In this document: one piece after another, positions 1 to 8,222 of the stretch
Layout of the letters: each line of letters starts with the position of its first letter
Position numbering within the stretch: position 1 is the stretch's first letter
From: Roseibium sediminis
Lineage (GTDB): Bacteria; Pseudomonadota; Alphaproteobacteria; Rhizobiales; Stappiaceae
Direction of reading: 5' to 3'
Length of the DNA: 64,000 bases
Assembly: GCF_008711325.1 (NCBI RefSeq)
Contig: NZ_VXDB01000012.1
Span: 62,001 to 126,000 of the forward strand
Program-made: the position numbers and the translations under genes
Notes under the pieces: model-generated
The model's input: only the letters and a program-made list of their open reading frames with translations
Database searches by the model: none
What the model was told of the DNA's origin: nothing

Positions 1-2
1 TC

Positions 3-761
3 GGCTTGAAGATCGCCGAGACCATGGTCGAGCTGTTCGCAAACGTTTCCGGCGACAGCGGACTTCTCGGGACGTATTCCTTCATCAATCAGGAGGATCT
101 GCCGGAGTTCGACAGGATTGTTCGAGTGGCACGTTCAGGAAATCAGCGGCCCGGACTTTCCGCCAGTGACAAGTCTCGCCTCGTTGCGCTGGCCTTCAAG
201 CTGGTTCCTGCAAGGCATCGTCTTGGCATCGCGACGGACGAGCTGAAGTCTGAAATCATCACAGCTCGCCGTCAGTTCCTGGATTCAGTCGTTGGCAGCA
301 GCAAGAACTTTGTGGCGATCGATCCGAACACCTATCTGCCGCCGTTGACGATTGAGGACAATCTCCTCTTTGGCCGGGCTCGTGTTGACCGCCGCGATGC
401 GCGTCAACGCATTGATCAGGTGATCCGCTCGATGGTCGAGGAGATGAACCTGCGCGAGCCGATCATGTATGCGGGCTTTGATTATCATGTTGGCGTTGCC
501 GGTTCGCGCCTGTCTGCCGGTCAGCGTCGCCGTCTGGCACTCGTGCGGGCGCTGCTGAAGAACGCGCGTATCACCATCCTTGATGATGTGGCGACCGGGC
601 TCAACGATGAGGACAAGGCGCTTCGGGAAGCGCTTCGCAAGCTGCTGGCCGGACGGACATTCCTCTTCGGGGCGCCAAACGAAGAGCTTGGGGCCGAATT
701 CGATGCTTATGCCCTGTTCGATCAGGGGCGGGTGTCATCAACTCATCGTAATCAGGCTTGA
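3..761 (+). CDS. ABC transporter ATP-binding domain, C-terminal part (cut by window edge)
   Basis: The frame is open to the left edge, so the start and Walker A lie outside; about 252 residues are visible. A late ABC signature LSAGQRRRLALVRAL and a Walker B-like strand ITILDDVATGL show a nucleotide-binding domain. Three usual catalytic positions look altered: the Q-loop region reads FVAIDPNTYLPP where the family has a Gln, the Walker B segment has Asp-Asp rather than Asp-Glu, and no H-loop His follows (FLFGAPNEE). About 75 residues before the Q-loop look like a family-specific insertion. The gene precedes the cyclic-nucleotide-binding protein by 88 bp on the same strand and is probably its operon partner. 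Whether it hydrolyses ATP, and what it moves, cannot be told from this fragment. Confidence 0.75.
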   Translation, partial: GLKIAETMVELFANVSGDSGLLGTYSFINQEDLPEFDRIVRVARSGNQRPGLSASDKSRLVALAFKLVPARHRLGIATDELKSEIITARRQFLDSVVGSSKNFVAIDPNTYLPPLTIEDNLLFGRARVDRRDARQRIDQVIRSMVEEMNLREPIMYAGFDYHVGVAGSRLSAGQRRRLALVRALLKNARITILDDVATGLNDEDKALREALRKLLAGRTFLFGAPNEELGAEFDAYALFDQGRVSSTHRNQA

Positions 762-849
762 GAAGACGAAGCTTAAGTGCTTTGGTGAATAAAAAAGGCG
801 GACGCATTTTGAAGCTTGGCGAATGCAGCACCCGCCGGGAGGTAAGTAA

Positions 850-1293
850 ATGACATTGGAAGCTGAAGTCGAGGCCCTGCGGCGCGTACCGCTGTTTCGC
901 GGCATCGATGAAACCAAGCTGCGGTTGCTGGCGTTTATCAGTGACCGGACGGAGTATCAGCAGGGCGAACGGCTTTGTTCTCAAGGAGAACCCGGTGACA
1001 GCGCCTTCATCATTCTCAAAGGCAAGGCAGACGTTCTGGTGAACACGCCGGAAGGCGAAAAAACCGTTGCCCAGGTTGGTGAAAACAACATCGTCGGCGA
1101 GATTGCGATCCTGTGCGACGTTCCACGAACCGCAAGCCTGATCGCATCGACGGAAATGGATGTTTTAACCGTTTCCAAAGATGACTTCTTGAAACTGCTT
1201 AAAGAGTTTCCCGATATATCATTGGAGGTCATGCGTACGCTTGCCCTCCGTCTGGAGCGTACAACGCGGGATCTTGCTGCGGCCCAGAAGTGA
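850..1293 (+). CDS. Stand-alone cyclic-nucleotide-binding domain protein
   Basis: A 147-residue protein that is almost entirely one cNMP-binding (CAP-ED) fold. The phosphate-binding cassette is intact: GEIAILCDVPRTAS at about residues 83-96, with Gly83-Glu84 and Arg93-Thr94 in the positions that contact the ribose and cyclic phosphate in CRP and PKA regulatory domains. There is no DNA-binding helix-turn-helix and no membrane segment, so it is a soluble sensor rather than a transcription factor. A GGGAGG ribosome site lies about 8 bases before the ATG. It sits between an ABC transporter domain and an MBL-fold hydrolase, with an adenylate cyclase gene further downstream, which suggests that it reads the cyclase product. 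The partner it controls is inferred only. Confidence 0.85.
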   Translation: MTLEAEVEALRRVPLFRGIDETKLRLLAFISDRTEYQQGERLCSQGEPGDSAFIILKGKADVLVNTPEGEKTVAQVGENNIVGEIAILCDVPRTASLIASTEMDVLTVSKDDFLKLLKEFPDISLEVMRTLALRLERTTRDLAAAQK

Positions 1294-1368
1294 TTTGTCG
1301 GCCTGCGCAAAGGGAGGGTAGCGTGGGAGAAAGCAGAAGTGTCTTGCCGGGGACGTGAGGAATGGTGA

Positions 1369-2199
1369 GTGGTTGACGAGTTTTGGGTGAAGTTCTGGGG
1401 TGTACGCGGGTCGACTCCTACGCCGGGTGAGAGCACACTTCGGTATGGCGGGGAGACGAGCTGCCTCGAAATCCGTGCAGGCGCTTCAAGGCTCCTCGTC
1501 GATTGCGGCTCCGGTGCCCGAAACCTTGGTCTTGGAATGTGCCAGCAGAAAACCGCCGGCGATTTCGACTTGCTTCTGACCCACACTCATCTCGATCATA
1601 TATGCGGGCTGCCATTCTTCTGGCCGGCCTTTGATCCAAATTCGGCGATCCGCGCCTGGGCTGGTCATTTTGAAGATGATGCCTTCACCCTGCCAGACAT
1701 TGTCAGCCGGATCATGTCGCCACCAGTCTTTCCGCTTTCGGCAAAGACCCTGAAGGCTCTCTCCTTCAACGATTTCAAGGCTGGTGAAGACCTTTCCTTC
1801 GGCAAAGGCCTCTCTGTGCGAACCATGCGCCTCAATCATCCGGGCGGAGCCTGCGGTTACCGGATCGAATACGGTGGCAAGGTGATTTGCGTCATCACGG
1901 ATCACGAGCATGGTAATGCGGACATCGATGCCAAGCTTCCCGCCTTTGTGCAAGGGGCGGATGTCATGGTCTATGACGCCATGTATACGGATGCGGAATA
2001 CGAGACCTATATCGGCTGGGGGCACTCCACCTGGCAGAAGGCGGTGGAGCTTGCGAAAGCCGCAAATGTAAAGGTTCCGGTGCTTTTCCATCATGACCCA
2101 CGCAGAACCGATGATGAGCTGGATGAGATCGGGCGGGAAGCAGACAAGGCCTATCCCGGCACCCTCGTTGCCCGCGAAGGATTGGTTCTCATTCCCTGA
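1369..2199 (+). CDS. Metallo-beta-lactamase-fold hydrolase, possible cyclic-nucleotide phosphodiesterase
   Basis: A 276-residue MBL-fold protein. The metal-binding motif is THTHLDH (His72, His74, Asp76, His77), with later candidate ligands at LNHPGG, ITDHEHG and LFHHDPRR. It has no signal peptide. The N-terminus (KFWGVRGSTPTPG) is typical of the subgroup that includes PhnP-like and class II-like cyclic phosphodiesterases, but family membership alone does not fix the substrate. The GTG start at 1369 is chosen because GAGG lies 8 bases upstream and the nearby ATG is out of frame. It lies 75 bp after the cyclic-nucleotide-binding gene and 122 bp before the cyclase, so hydrolysis of a cyclic nucleotide is a reasonable, untested inference. 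Confidence 0.8.
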   Translation: MVDEFWVKFWGVRGSTPTPGESTLRYGGETSCLEIRAGASRLLVDCGSGARNLGLGMCQQKTAGDFDLLLTHTHLDHICGLPFFWPAFDPNSAIRAWAGHFEDDAFTLPDIVSRIMSPPVFPLSAKTLKALSFNDFKAGEDLSFGKGLSVRTMRLNHPGGACGYRIEYGGKVICVITDHEHGNADIDAKLPAFVQGADVMVYDAMYTDAEYETYIGWGHSTWQKAVELAKAANVKVPVLFHHDPRRTDDELDEIGREADKAYPGTLVAREGLVLIP

Positions 2200-2321
2200 A
2201 ACTGCTCACGACCGATCACATGTCGGCTAGCGGCCTTGTTCTCGCCGGCAGTTAGCTGCACATCTACCGTACAGGATATCTGGCCATAGGGTCCAGCCGA
2301 AGTGCCAGCAGGCAGGGTAGA

Positions 2322-3674
2322 ATGAAGCGCATCACCGAATGGCTGAAATACATACTTCGTGGCGGTCCGCCCGAAACCGGTATTCCAGCTCGCGTGCGCG
2401 CAGAAATCCGGGCCCGCGAAAATGCCTCCGAGCGGCTTATCTCCTGGGTACAGCTGGCAATAGTCAGTCTGTTTTCTTCGCTCTATCTTTTGGCACCAAG
2501 AGCCGAGGGTGGGGACGGTTTCAACTTCGTGCCCATTGCGCTTGCCGCGTATTTCGCCTTCACCGTCCTGCGGCTTGCTTTGTCCTACCGGTTCGAGTTG
2601 CCCGAATGGTTCCTGCTTTTGTCAATCGGCGTTGACATGGCGCTGTTGGTCGGACTGATATTCTCGTTTCACATTCAGTACAATCAGCCGCCGACCTTTT
2701 ATCTCAAGACGCCGACCCTGATGTATGTGTTCATCTTCATCGGTTTGCGCGCGTTGCGCTTTGATCCGCGGTTTGTTCTTACGACGGGGTTAGTGGCGGT
2801 GGCCGGTTGGCTCGGCTTGGTATCCTATGCCGTAATGGGTGATACGGGTGGGATGCACATCACTCGCAACTACGTTGAATATCTTACGAAAAACAGCGTT
2901 CTGATCGGTGCAGAACTCGACAAGACGGTTGTCATCCTGACCGTGACCATTGTGCTGTCTGCGGCGCTGTTTCGGGCACGGGAACTGCTTTTTTCGTCCA
3001 TTCGCGAACATGCGGCGGTGATGGATCTGAAGCGCTTTTTTGCACCGGAAGTGGCTGCCTCGATCACCGATGCGGATGTCGCTCTCAAGGCCGGGCAAGG
3101 CATGGTTCGTGATGCGGCGATCCTCTATGTCGATATTCGCGGCTTCACCAACACGGCGGACCAGTTGCCGCCAGATCGCGTGATGCAAATTCTGGCGACC
3201 TATCAGGACACGGCCCTTGCGATTATCAGGTCGCATGGCGGGCGGGTCGACAAGTTTCTTGGCGACGGCATTCTTGCCACCTTTGGGGCCGTTCATCCGT
3301 CCGAGACCTATGCTGCTGATGCACTCAAGGCAGCGCAGGCATTGGTGAGCGAGTTGCAGCTGTGCTGTAACAAGTTCACGGATCTTGGTTGGCCGAGAGA
3401 TTTTGAGGTCGGGACGGCTTGCGCCGCCGGACCGGTGACCGTTGGCGTGGTTGGTTCTGCTGACCGGCTGGAATTCACGGTCATCGGCGACGCCGTCAAC
3501 CGGGCGGCAAAGCTCGAGGATGCCAACAAGGCAGAGAAATCCCGGGTTCTGACGGATGCGACGACCTTCGAACTGGCGCTTAGTCAGGGCTATGACGGGG
3601 TGACGGGAGAACGCCGTGCAATGCGACCCGTCTCCGGTCTGCGCCAGCCCCTGGACCTGCAGGTGCTGGCATAA
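2322..3674 (+). CDS. Membrane-bound class III adenylate cyclase
   Basis: A 450-residue protein with about six hydrophobic segments in residues 40-220 followed by a class III cyclase catalytic domain (about 255-450). Metal-binding aspartates are Asp271 (LYVDIRGFT) and Asp315 (KFLGDGILATFG). Lys311 and the Thr of FTVIGDAVN form the Lys-Thr pair known from cyanobacterial-type adenylate cyclases, which favours ATP over GTP. The transition-state region reads VNRAAKLE, so the usual Arg of AARLE is Lys. It ends the cassette of ABC domain, cyclic-nucleotide sensor and MBL hydrolase. The membrane domain is not a recognised sensor such as CHASE2 or MASE, so the input signal is unknown. Confidence 0.88.
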   Translation: MKRITEWLKYILRGGPPETGIPARVRAEIRARENASERLISWVQLAIVSLFSSLYLLAPRAEGGDGFNFVPIALAAYFAFTVLRLALSYRFELPEWFLLLSIGVDMALLVGLIFSFHIQYNQPPTFYLKTPTLMYVFIFIGLRALRFDPRFVLTTGLVAVAGWLGLVSYAVMGDTGGMHITRNYVEYLTKNSVLIGAELDKTVVILTVTIVLSAALFRARELLFSSIREHAAVMDLKRFFAPEVAASITDADVALKAGQGMVRDAAILYVDIRGFTNTADQLPPDRVMQILATYQDTALAIIRSHGGRVDKFLGDGILATFGAVHPSETYAADALKAAQALVSELQLCCNKFTDLGWPRDFEVGTACAAGPVTVGVVGSADRLEFTVIGDAVNRAAKLEDANKAEKSRVLTDATTFELALSQGYDGVTGERRAMRPVSGLRQPLDLQVLA

Positions 3675-3752
3675 GCCAGCACTCTTTTGCAGACCGTTCC
3701 CCTCAAAAGACTTGACCGGACAGCTGTTTTTCGTCACTTTCGCAGAAGCGAA

Positions 3753-3801
3753 TGACGTTTTCGTCAATTGGATTTAAAAAGTCATTATTTTAAAATGACT
3801 T
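3753..3801. promoter_or_regulatory. Inverted repeats with GTCA half-sites upstream of the SDR gene
   Basis: Two inverted repeats lie in the gap before the dehydrogenase: TGACG-TTTT-CGTCA (3753-3766) and AAGTCATT-ATTTTAA-AATGACTT (3779-3801). The second ends 21 bp before the ATG, where a repressor would block transcription or translation start. The core is AT-rich, unlike the surrounding DNA. The binding protein is not known; no regulator gene is adjacent. Confidence 0.4.
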
Positions 3802-3822
3802 GTATTTGTATGGGGCTCGGAA

Positions 3823-4590
3823 ATGCAACTTGGAAATGACATCTCTGCCGTTGTGACCGGTGGTGCATCCGGTCTTGGCGCGGCAACCGCTCGCATGCTG
3901 GCTGCAGAAGGCGTCAAGGTGACGTTGTTCGATCGCGATGCCGATGGTGGCGCTGCGGTTGCCTCCGAAATCGGTGGCCTCTTTGTCTCCGTTGATGTGA
4001 CCGATCAGGCAAGCGTAGAGGCTGGGTTTGCGTCGGCTCGCGCCGCACACGGCCAGGAGCGGATTCTGGTCAACTGTGCGGGCATTGCCCCGGTTGCCAA
4101 GACAACCTCTCGCGGCGAACCGCACCCGATGGACATGTTCACCAAGGTCATCGAGGTCAATCTTATCGGCACCTTCCGCTGCATTGCGATTGCGTCAACC
4201 GGCATGGCAGCGCTTGATCCTGTCACAGAAGATGGTGGACGGGGTGTCATTGTCTCCACAGCCTCGGTTGCCGCGTTTGACGGCCAGATCGGGCAGGTTG
4301 CCTATGCCGCCTCGAAGGCGGGTGTTGCCGGAATGACCCTTCCGGTGGCTCGGGATCTTTCCAGAAGCGGCATTCGGGTCATGACCATTGCGCCGGGCAC
4401 ATTCGAGACCCCGATGCTGATGGGGCTGCCGCAGGAAGTCCGTGACTCTCTCGGCCAGCAGGTTCCGTTCCCCTCACGTCTTGGCAGAGCAACGGAATAT
4501 GCCAAGATGGTGCGGGCAATCATCGACAATGACATGTTGAACGGCGAAACCATCCGTCTCGATGGGGCCATCCGCATGGCACCGCGGTAA
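3823..4590 (+). CDS. SDR-family NAD(P)-dependent dehydrogenase, HSD10-like
   Basis: A 255-residue classical short-chain dehydrogenase. The cofactor-binding motif TGGASGLG is at residues 12-19, NCAG at about 84-87, and the catalytic residues are Ser148, Tyr161 and Lys165 (YAASK). Asp at the end of the second strand (FDRDA) points to NAD rather than NADP. The overall pattern, including PFPSRLGRATEYA near the C-terminus, resembles 3-hydroxyacyl-CoA/2-methyl-3-hydroxybutyryl-CoA dehydrogenases (HSD17B10 group), used in fatty-acid and isoleucine breakdown. It stands alone between the cyclase and modA. Exact substrate is inferred from family resemblance. Confidence 0.8.
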   Translation: MQLGNDISAVVTGGASGLGAATARMLAAEGVKVTLFDRDADGGAAVASEIGGLFVSVDVTDQASVEAGFASARAAHGQERILVNCAGIAPVAKTTSRGEPHPMDMFTKVIEVNLIGTFRCIAIASTGMAALDPVTEDGGRGVIVSTASVAAFDGQIGQVAYAASKAGVAGMTLPVARDLSRSGIRVMTIAPGTFETPMLMGLPQEVRDSLGQQVPFPSRLGRATEYAKMVRAIIDNDMLNGETIRLDGAIRMAPR

Positions 4591-4668
4591 CAGGCCGAAT
4601 AGACCATTGCCATTGCTGGCCCTTCCTGCAATTCTGGCGGCAATCGCCGGATAGAATTCAGGAAGCAC

Positions 4669-5490
4669 ATGAAAACCAACAAGATAGGCCAAATCGGGCG
4701 GGGCAGACTTGCCAGCCTTGCGGCTTTCATCCTGTTGGCGTTCGGTCTGTTGAGCAATGTGGGCGCAACTGCACGGGCGGAGACCGTGACCGTCTTTGCT
4801 GCCGCCAGCCTGAAAAACGCTCTTGAAGAGATTGCCGCCGGGTTCACAGCTGATACTGGCGTTGATGTTCGCTTCTCATTTGCAGGTTCATCCGCACTGG
4901 CCCGCCAGATCGAGCAGGGGGCTCCGTCCCAGATTTTCATTTCTGCCAATTCTGACTGGATGGACCGGCTGGAGCGTGACGGCTTCCTCGTTCCTGAAAG
5001 CAGGTTTGATCTTGCCGGGAACAGGCTGGTACTTGTGAGCGGGGAAGCAGCGGGTGATCCGGTCGAGATCACGACCGACTTCGATCTTGCAGGCAGGCTC
5101 GGCAGTGGACGGCTGGCAATGGGGCTGATTGATGCGGTTCCGGCCGGGATCTACGGCAAGGCCGCACTGGAACATCTTGGATTATGGGAGGGCGTTGCGG
5201 CGCGGGTGGCGCAGTCCGATAATGTGCGCTCTGCCCTTGCTTTGGTGGCGCTTGGGGCGGCTCCCTTCGGGATCGTTTACGAGACCGACGCCATCGTTGA
5301 ACCTCGGGTTCAGGTAGTCGGCGTGTTCCCGCAGGACAGTCATCCGCCGATCCTATATCCCGCAGCACAGATCAAGGGCCCGCAGATCGCGTCGGGCGCT
5401 GCGTTTCTTGCGTATTTGAAGGGCGCAGAAGCGCAGGGACTTTTGCAAAAGCACGGGTTTTTGCCTGCAATAGAGGCCGCCGCAAGATGA
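4669..5490 (+). CDS. modA: Molybdate ABC transporter, periplasmic binding protein
   Basis: A 273-residue exported protein. A long signal peptide ends near residue 37 (TARA|ETVTV). The mature N-terminus VFAAASLKNALEEI and the following FAGSSALARQIEQGAP are hallmark oxyanion-binding segments of ModA. It captures molybdate (or tungstate) in the periplasm and delivers it to ModB. The stop overlaps the modB start (ATGA at 5487-5490), and modB overlaps modC the same way, so the three are translationally coupled. No clear ModE box or molybdenum-cofactor riboswitch was seen in the 78 bp upstream. Confidence 0.93.
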   Translation: MKTNKIGQIGRGRLASLAAFILLAFGLLSNVGATARAETVTVFAAASLKNALEEIAAGFTADTGVDVRFSFAGSSALARQIEQGAPSQIFISANSDWMDRLERDGFLVPESRFDLAGNRLVLVSGEAAGDPVEITTDFDLAGRLGSGRLAMGLIDAVPAGIYGKAALEHLGLWEGVAARVAQSDNVRSALALVALGAAPFGIVYETDAIVEPRVQVVGVFPQDSHPPILYPAAQIKGPQIASGAAFLAYLKGAEAQGLLQKHGFLPAIEAAAR

Positions 5491-6176
5491 CGCTGAGCCC
5501 TGAAGAATGGCAGGCGGTAGCCTTGTCCCTGAAAGTCGCTTTCTGGGCGACGCTCTTCAGCCTGCCGTTTGCTGTCTTCGTTGCTTATGCGCTCGCCCGC
5601 TGGACCTTTCCCGGTCGCCAGCTTCTCAATGGTCTGGTGCATCTGCCGTTAATCTTGCCGCCTGTCGTCACCGGTTATCTGCTGCTGCTCACTTTCTCCC
5701 CTCGGGCGCCGGTCGGGGCGTTTCTGGGCGAGTTGGGCATTGTGTTTGCCTTCCGCTGGACCGGAGCGGCTCTTGCTGCGGCGATCATGGCCTTTCCCTT
5801 GATGGTTCGGGCCATTCGCCTGTCGCTGGAAAGCGTTGATATGCGGCTGGAACAGGCCAGCGCAACGCTGGGTGCATCCCCGTTCTGGGTGTTTGCCACG
5901 GTCACGCTCCCGCTGACACTACCGGGCATTCTGGCTGGCGGCATTCTGGCCTTTGCCAAAGCCATGGGCGAGTTCGGGGCGACGATCACCTTTGTGTCGA
6001 ACATTCCTGGTGAAACACAGACATTGCCGACGGCGATTTATGCCTTTTTGCAGGTGCCGGGTGGTGAAAGTTCCGCGCTTCGGCTGGTCATCCTGTCGGT
6101 TATTGTCTCCATGGGCGCGCTGGTTGCCTCCGAAATCCTGTCGCGGCGGATAACCCGTCGCATGGAGGGCGCATGA
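5487..6176 (+). CDS. modB: Molybdate ABC transporter, permease
   Basis: A 229-residue inner-membrane protein with about five transmembrane segments. The cytoplasmic EAA loop that docks onto the ATPase is present at about residues 123-155 (EQASATLGASPFW, then AKAMGEFGATITFV), which is the form typical of ModB. It forms the channel half of the ModABC molybdate importer. The start codon overlaps the end of modA, and its last codon overlaps modC, so the order and spacing match the usual operon. Confidence 0.93.
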   Translation: MTLSPEEWQAVALSLKVAFWATLFSLPFAVFVAYALARWTFPGRQLLNGLVHLPLILPPVVTGYLLLLTFSPRAPVGAFLGELGIVFAFRWTGAALAAAIMAFPLMVRAIRLSLESVDMRLEQASATLGASPFWVFATVTLPLTLPGILAGGILAFAKAMGEFGATITFVSNIPGETQTLPTAIYAFLQVPGGESSALRLVILSVIVSMGALVASEILSRRITRRMEGA

Positions 6177-7255
6177 CCCTCAGCGTTTCCATGAAACAAC
6201 AGCTCGGCCACTTGGCCCTTGATCTTGCCTTTGAAGCGCCGGTCGGCATCACGGTGCTTTTTGGCCGCTCCGGTTCCGGCAAGACAACCATCGTCAACAC
6301 GGTTGCCGGACTCCTGACGCCGGAGACCGGTCGGATTTGCGTTCAGGACAGGGTGCTTCTGGATACGAAGTCGGGCGAGAACCTGCCGCCGCACAAGCGC
6401 CGCCTTGGCTATATCTTTCAGGAAGGACGCCTGTTTCCGCACCTGAACGTGCGCCAGAACCTCACCTATGGGCGCTGGATGGCCAAGGCACCTGCAGACA
6501 GGTCAGAGTTTGACCGGATTGTCGAGATGCTCGGTATCGGGGAGCTTCTGGAAAGGCGACCCGCAACACTTTCGGGCGGGGAAAAGCAGCGCGTGGGCAT
6601 TGGCCGTGCGCTTTTGGCGAACCCCAGTCTGATCCTTGCAGATGAGCCACTGGCGTCTCTCGACGAAGAGCGCAAACAGGAAATCCTGCCATTTTTCGAA
6701 CGTCTGCGGGATGAGGTCTCCATCCCGATCCTTTACGTGAGCCACTCGGCCGCGGAGGTTGCCCGTCTCGCGACAACGGTCGTGGCATTGGACAATGGAA
6801 AGGTGGCGCGGCAGGGCCCTGCAGTCGAGGTTCTGGGTGACCCGATGGTAACGCCAACCGGCGCGCGGGCAGCAGGCGCGCTGATCGAGGCCGTTGTCGT
6901 CATGCACCACGCTGACGGCCTGACGGAGCTTGAGGTGGGCGGCGTGCGTCTCTTGCTGCCACGGGTCTCGGCTGAGCCGGGATCGCGGCTCCGGGTGCGT
7001 ATTCCCGCGCAAGAGGTCATTCTTTCCCGTCAAGCGCCAACGGGCCTGTCCGCACTGAATATCCTGCCGGGAACCGTGGAAACCATCCGCGGCGGCGACG
7101 GACCGGGTGCACTTGTCTCCGTCAAAACGCCCGCAGGCTCAATCCTTGCCCGCGTCACCCGCCGCTCCACCGCCGCCCTCAACCTTCAGGTCGGCGGCAC
7201 CGTCCATGCCATCGTCAAGACCCTCGCCATTGCTCCGGAAGATGTGGGCCGGTGA
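6173..7255 (+). CDS. modC: Molybdate ABC transporter, ATP-binding protein
   Basis: A 360-residue ATPase: Walker A GRSGSGKTT (residues 31-39), signature LSGGEKQ (133-139), Walker B LILADEP (153-159) and an H-loop His in YVSHSAAE. The remaining C-terminal third (about 290-355) fits a Mop/TOBE domain, which binds molybdate and allows feedback inhibition of transport in known ModC proteins. Length and order agree with ModC. It overlaps modB by four bases and is the last gene of the operon; the next gene is an unrelated AT-rich membrane protein. Confidence 0.93.
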   Translation: MTLSVSMKQQLGHLALDLAFEAPVGITVLFGRSGSGKTTIVNTVAGLLTPETGRICVQDRVLLDTKSGENLPPHKRRLGYIFQEGRLFPHLNVRQNLTYGRWMAKAPADRSEFDRIVEMLGIGELLERRPATLSGGEKQRVGIGRALLANPSLILADEPLASLDEERKQEILPFFERLRDEVSIPILYVSHSAAEVARLATTVVALDNGKVARQGPAVEVLGDPMVTPTGARAAGALIEAVVVMHHADGLTELEVGGVRLLLPRVSAEPGSRLRVRIPAQEVILSRQAPTGLSALNILPGTVETIRGGDGPGALVSVKTPAGSILARVTRRSTAALNLQVGGTVHAIVKTLAIAPEDVGR

Positions 7256-7315
7256 GGGGAGAATCTTTTACTTTCGGGAGTATTTGATCTTTCCGTAGGG
7301 ATGCGAGGTGATCAA

Positions 7316-7804
7316 ATGGGGCTCCTGAGGATTGCTAAAGGATATGTACTGGCCTGTGCAGCTGTCAGTGGATGCATCGTGCTTTTTGGTATGTTCGCAT
7401 TATTTTTTTCAAATCCGGAAGAAATAAACTGGGATCGGAAATTTGTTGGGTTCCTCGCTGTTTTATTGCCTTGGTTATTGATTTCTGCAGTTGTATTTGT
7501 TGTGAATTTAATCCCGTTTGCCTTGTTTAGCGCAGTAAGTGAATTTTTCGGCCAGAGAGGGCTGCTATTTCATCTTTTGGGGGGAGGCTTTGTAACACTT
7601 TGCACGTATCAGATATTTGAGCAGAAGATCCCTATTCTGTTCCTCGTTAGCTGTGGTGTTGTCGGAAGCTTCACTTACTGGCGTGCCTCGGGCCGCCATG
7701 CCGGACAGGGTCTGAATTTGGTCTCAAAGGAGACTGCCGCCCAATTTCTTTCTATGCGCCGACTGGAAGATGGCGAGGCGAACGAAATTCCGGATAAAGA
7801 CTAA
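7316..7804 (+). CDS. AT-rich hypothetical membrane protein
   Basis: A 162-residue protein with about four predicted membrane helices (roughly residues 8-31, 42-72, 85-98 and 105-121) and a polar C-terminal tail ending EIPDKD. The ATG at 7316 is preferred to one at 7301 because GAGGTG ends 5 bases before it. Base composition is visibly more AT-rich than the mod genes on its left, with codons such as TTA, ATA and AAT rarely used by its neighbours. It lies next to a toxin-antitoxin pair, which together with composition hints at horizontal gain. I do not recognise a family. Confidence 0.65.
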   Translation: MGLLRIAKGYVLACAAVSGCIVLFGMFALFFSNPEEINWDRKFVGFLAVLLPWLLISAVVFVVNLIPFALFSAVSEFFGQRGLLFHLLGGGFVTLCTYQIFEQKIPILFLVSCGVVGSFTYWRASGRHAGQGLNLVSKETAAQFLSMRRLEDGEANEIPDKD

Positions 7805-7850
7805 ACTACGAGGTGGTGCCTATAGGCTGCTTCACCACGATTTCACCGAA

Positions 7851-8222
7851 TTACACCAGATCGTCGAGATCGACGGATAAGGCTTCAGCAAGCCTTTTAA
7901 GAACAGAAACCTTTCCTTCCTTCTTGCCTGTTTCAAGTTCGGAGAGATAGGGGGGGCTGATCCCAGCAGCTTTTGCCAGCGCTTTTGCGCTCAAGCCGCG
8001 ATGCTCTCGCCAGACCCGGATCGGGTTCTCGGCATCGATCAGTCGGGCTACGACCTCTGCGGGTACGAGTTCTTCCTGACCACTCGCCAGCCCGGCCCTC
8101 GTTTTTTGCGCTTCGGCGATATCAGAGGCATCAATCAAGGCCTCATACTCGGCAAGTGGCAGCACCACCAGTGTTTCGCCGCTGGGGCTTGTGATTGTCT
8201 GCAATGAAGGGATCTTATTCAT
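7851..8222 (-). CDS. Xre-type antitoxin of a RelE-like toxin-antitoxin pair
   Basis: A 123-residue protein with an N-terminal segment resembling Phd/YefM-type antitoxins (LVVLPLAEYEALIDASDIAE) and a C-terminal Xre helix-turn-helix (RGLSAKALAKAAGISPPYLS, then ELETGKKEGKVSVLKRLAEA). The ATG at 8222 is chosen because GGAA lies 7 bases upstream on the minus strand and the start overlaps the toxin stop by 8 bases (TATGAATAA). An ATG six bases earlier is possible. It should neutralise the toxin and repress the shared promoter. Toxin-first order is like higBA. Confidence 0.85.
   Translation of the reverse strand: MNKIPSLQTITSPSGETLVVLPLAEYEALIDASDIAEAQKTRAGLASGQEELVPAEVVARLIDAENPIRVWREHRGLSAKALAKAAGISPPYLSELETGKKEGKVSVLKRLAEALSVDLDDLV

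Noticed and set aside
4591-4668. ModE box or molybdenum-cofactor riboswitch before modA
   Set aside because: Gap is only 78 bp and neither the ModE palindrome nor the conserved riboswitch stems could be found.
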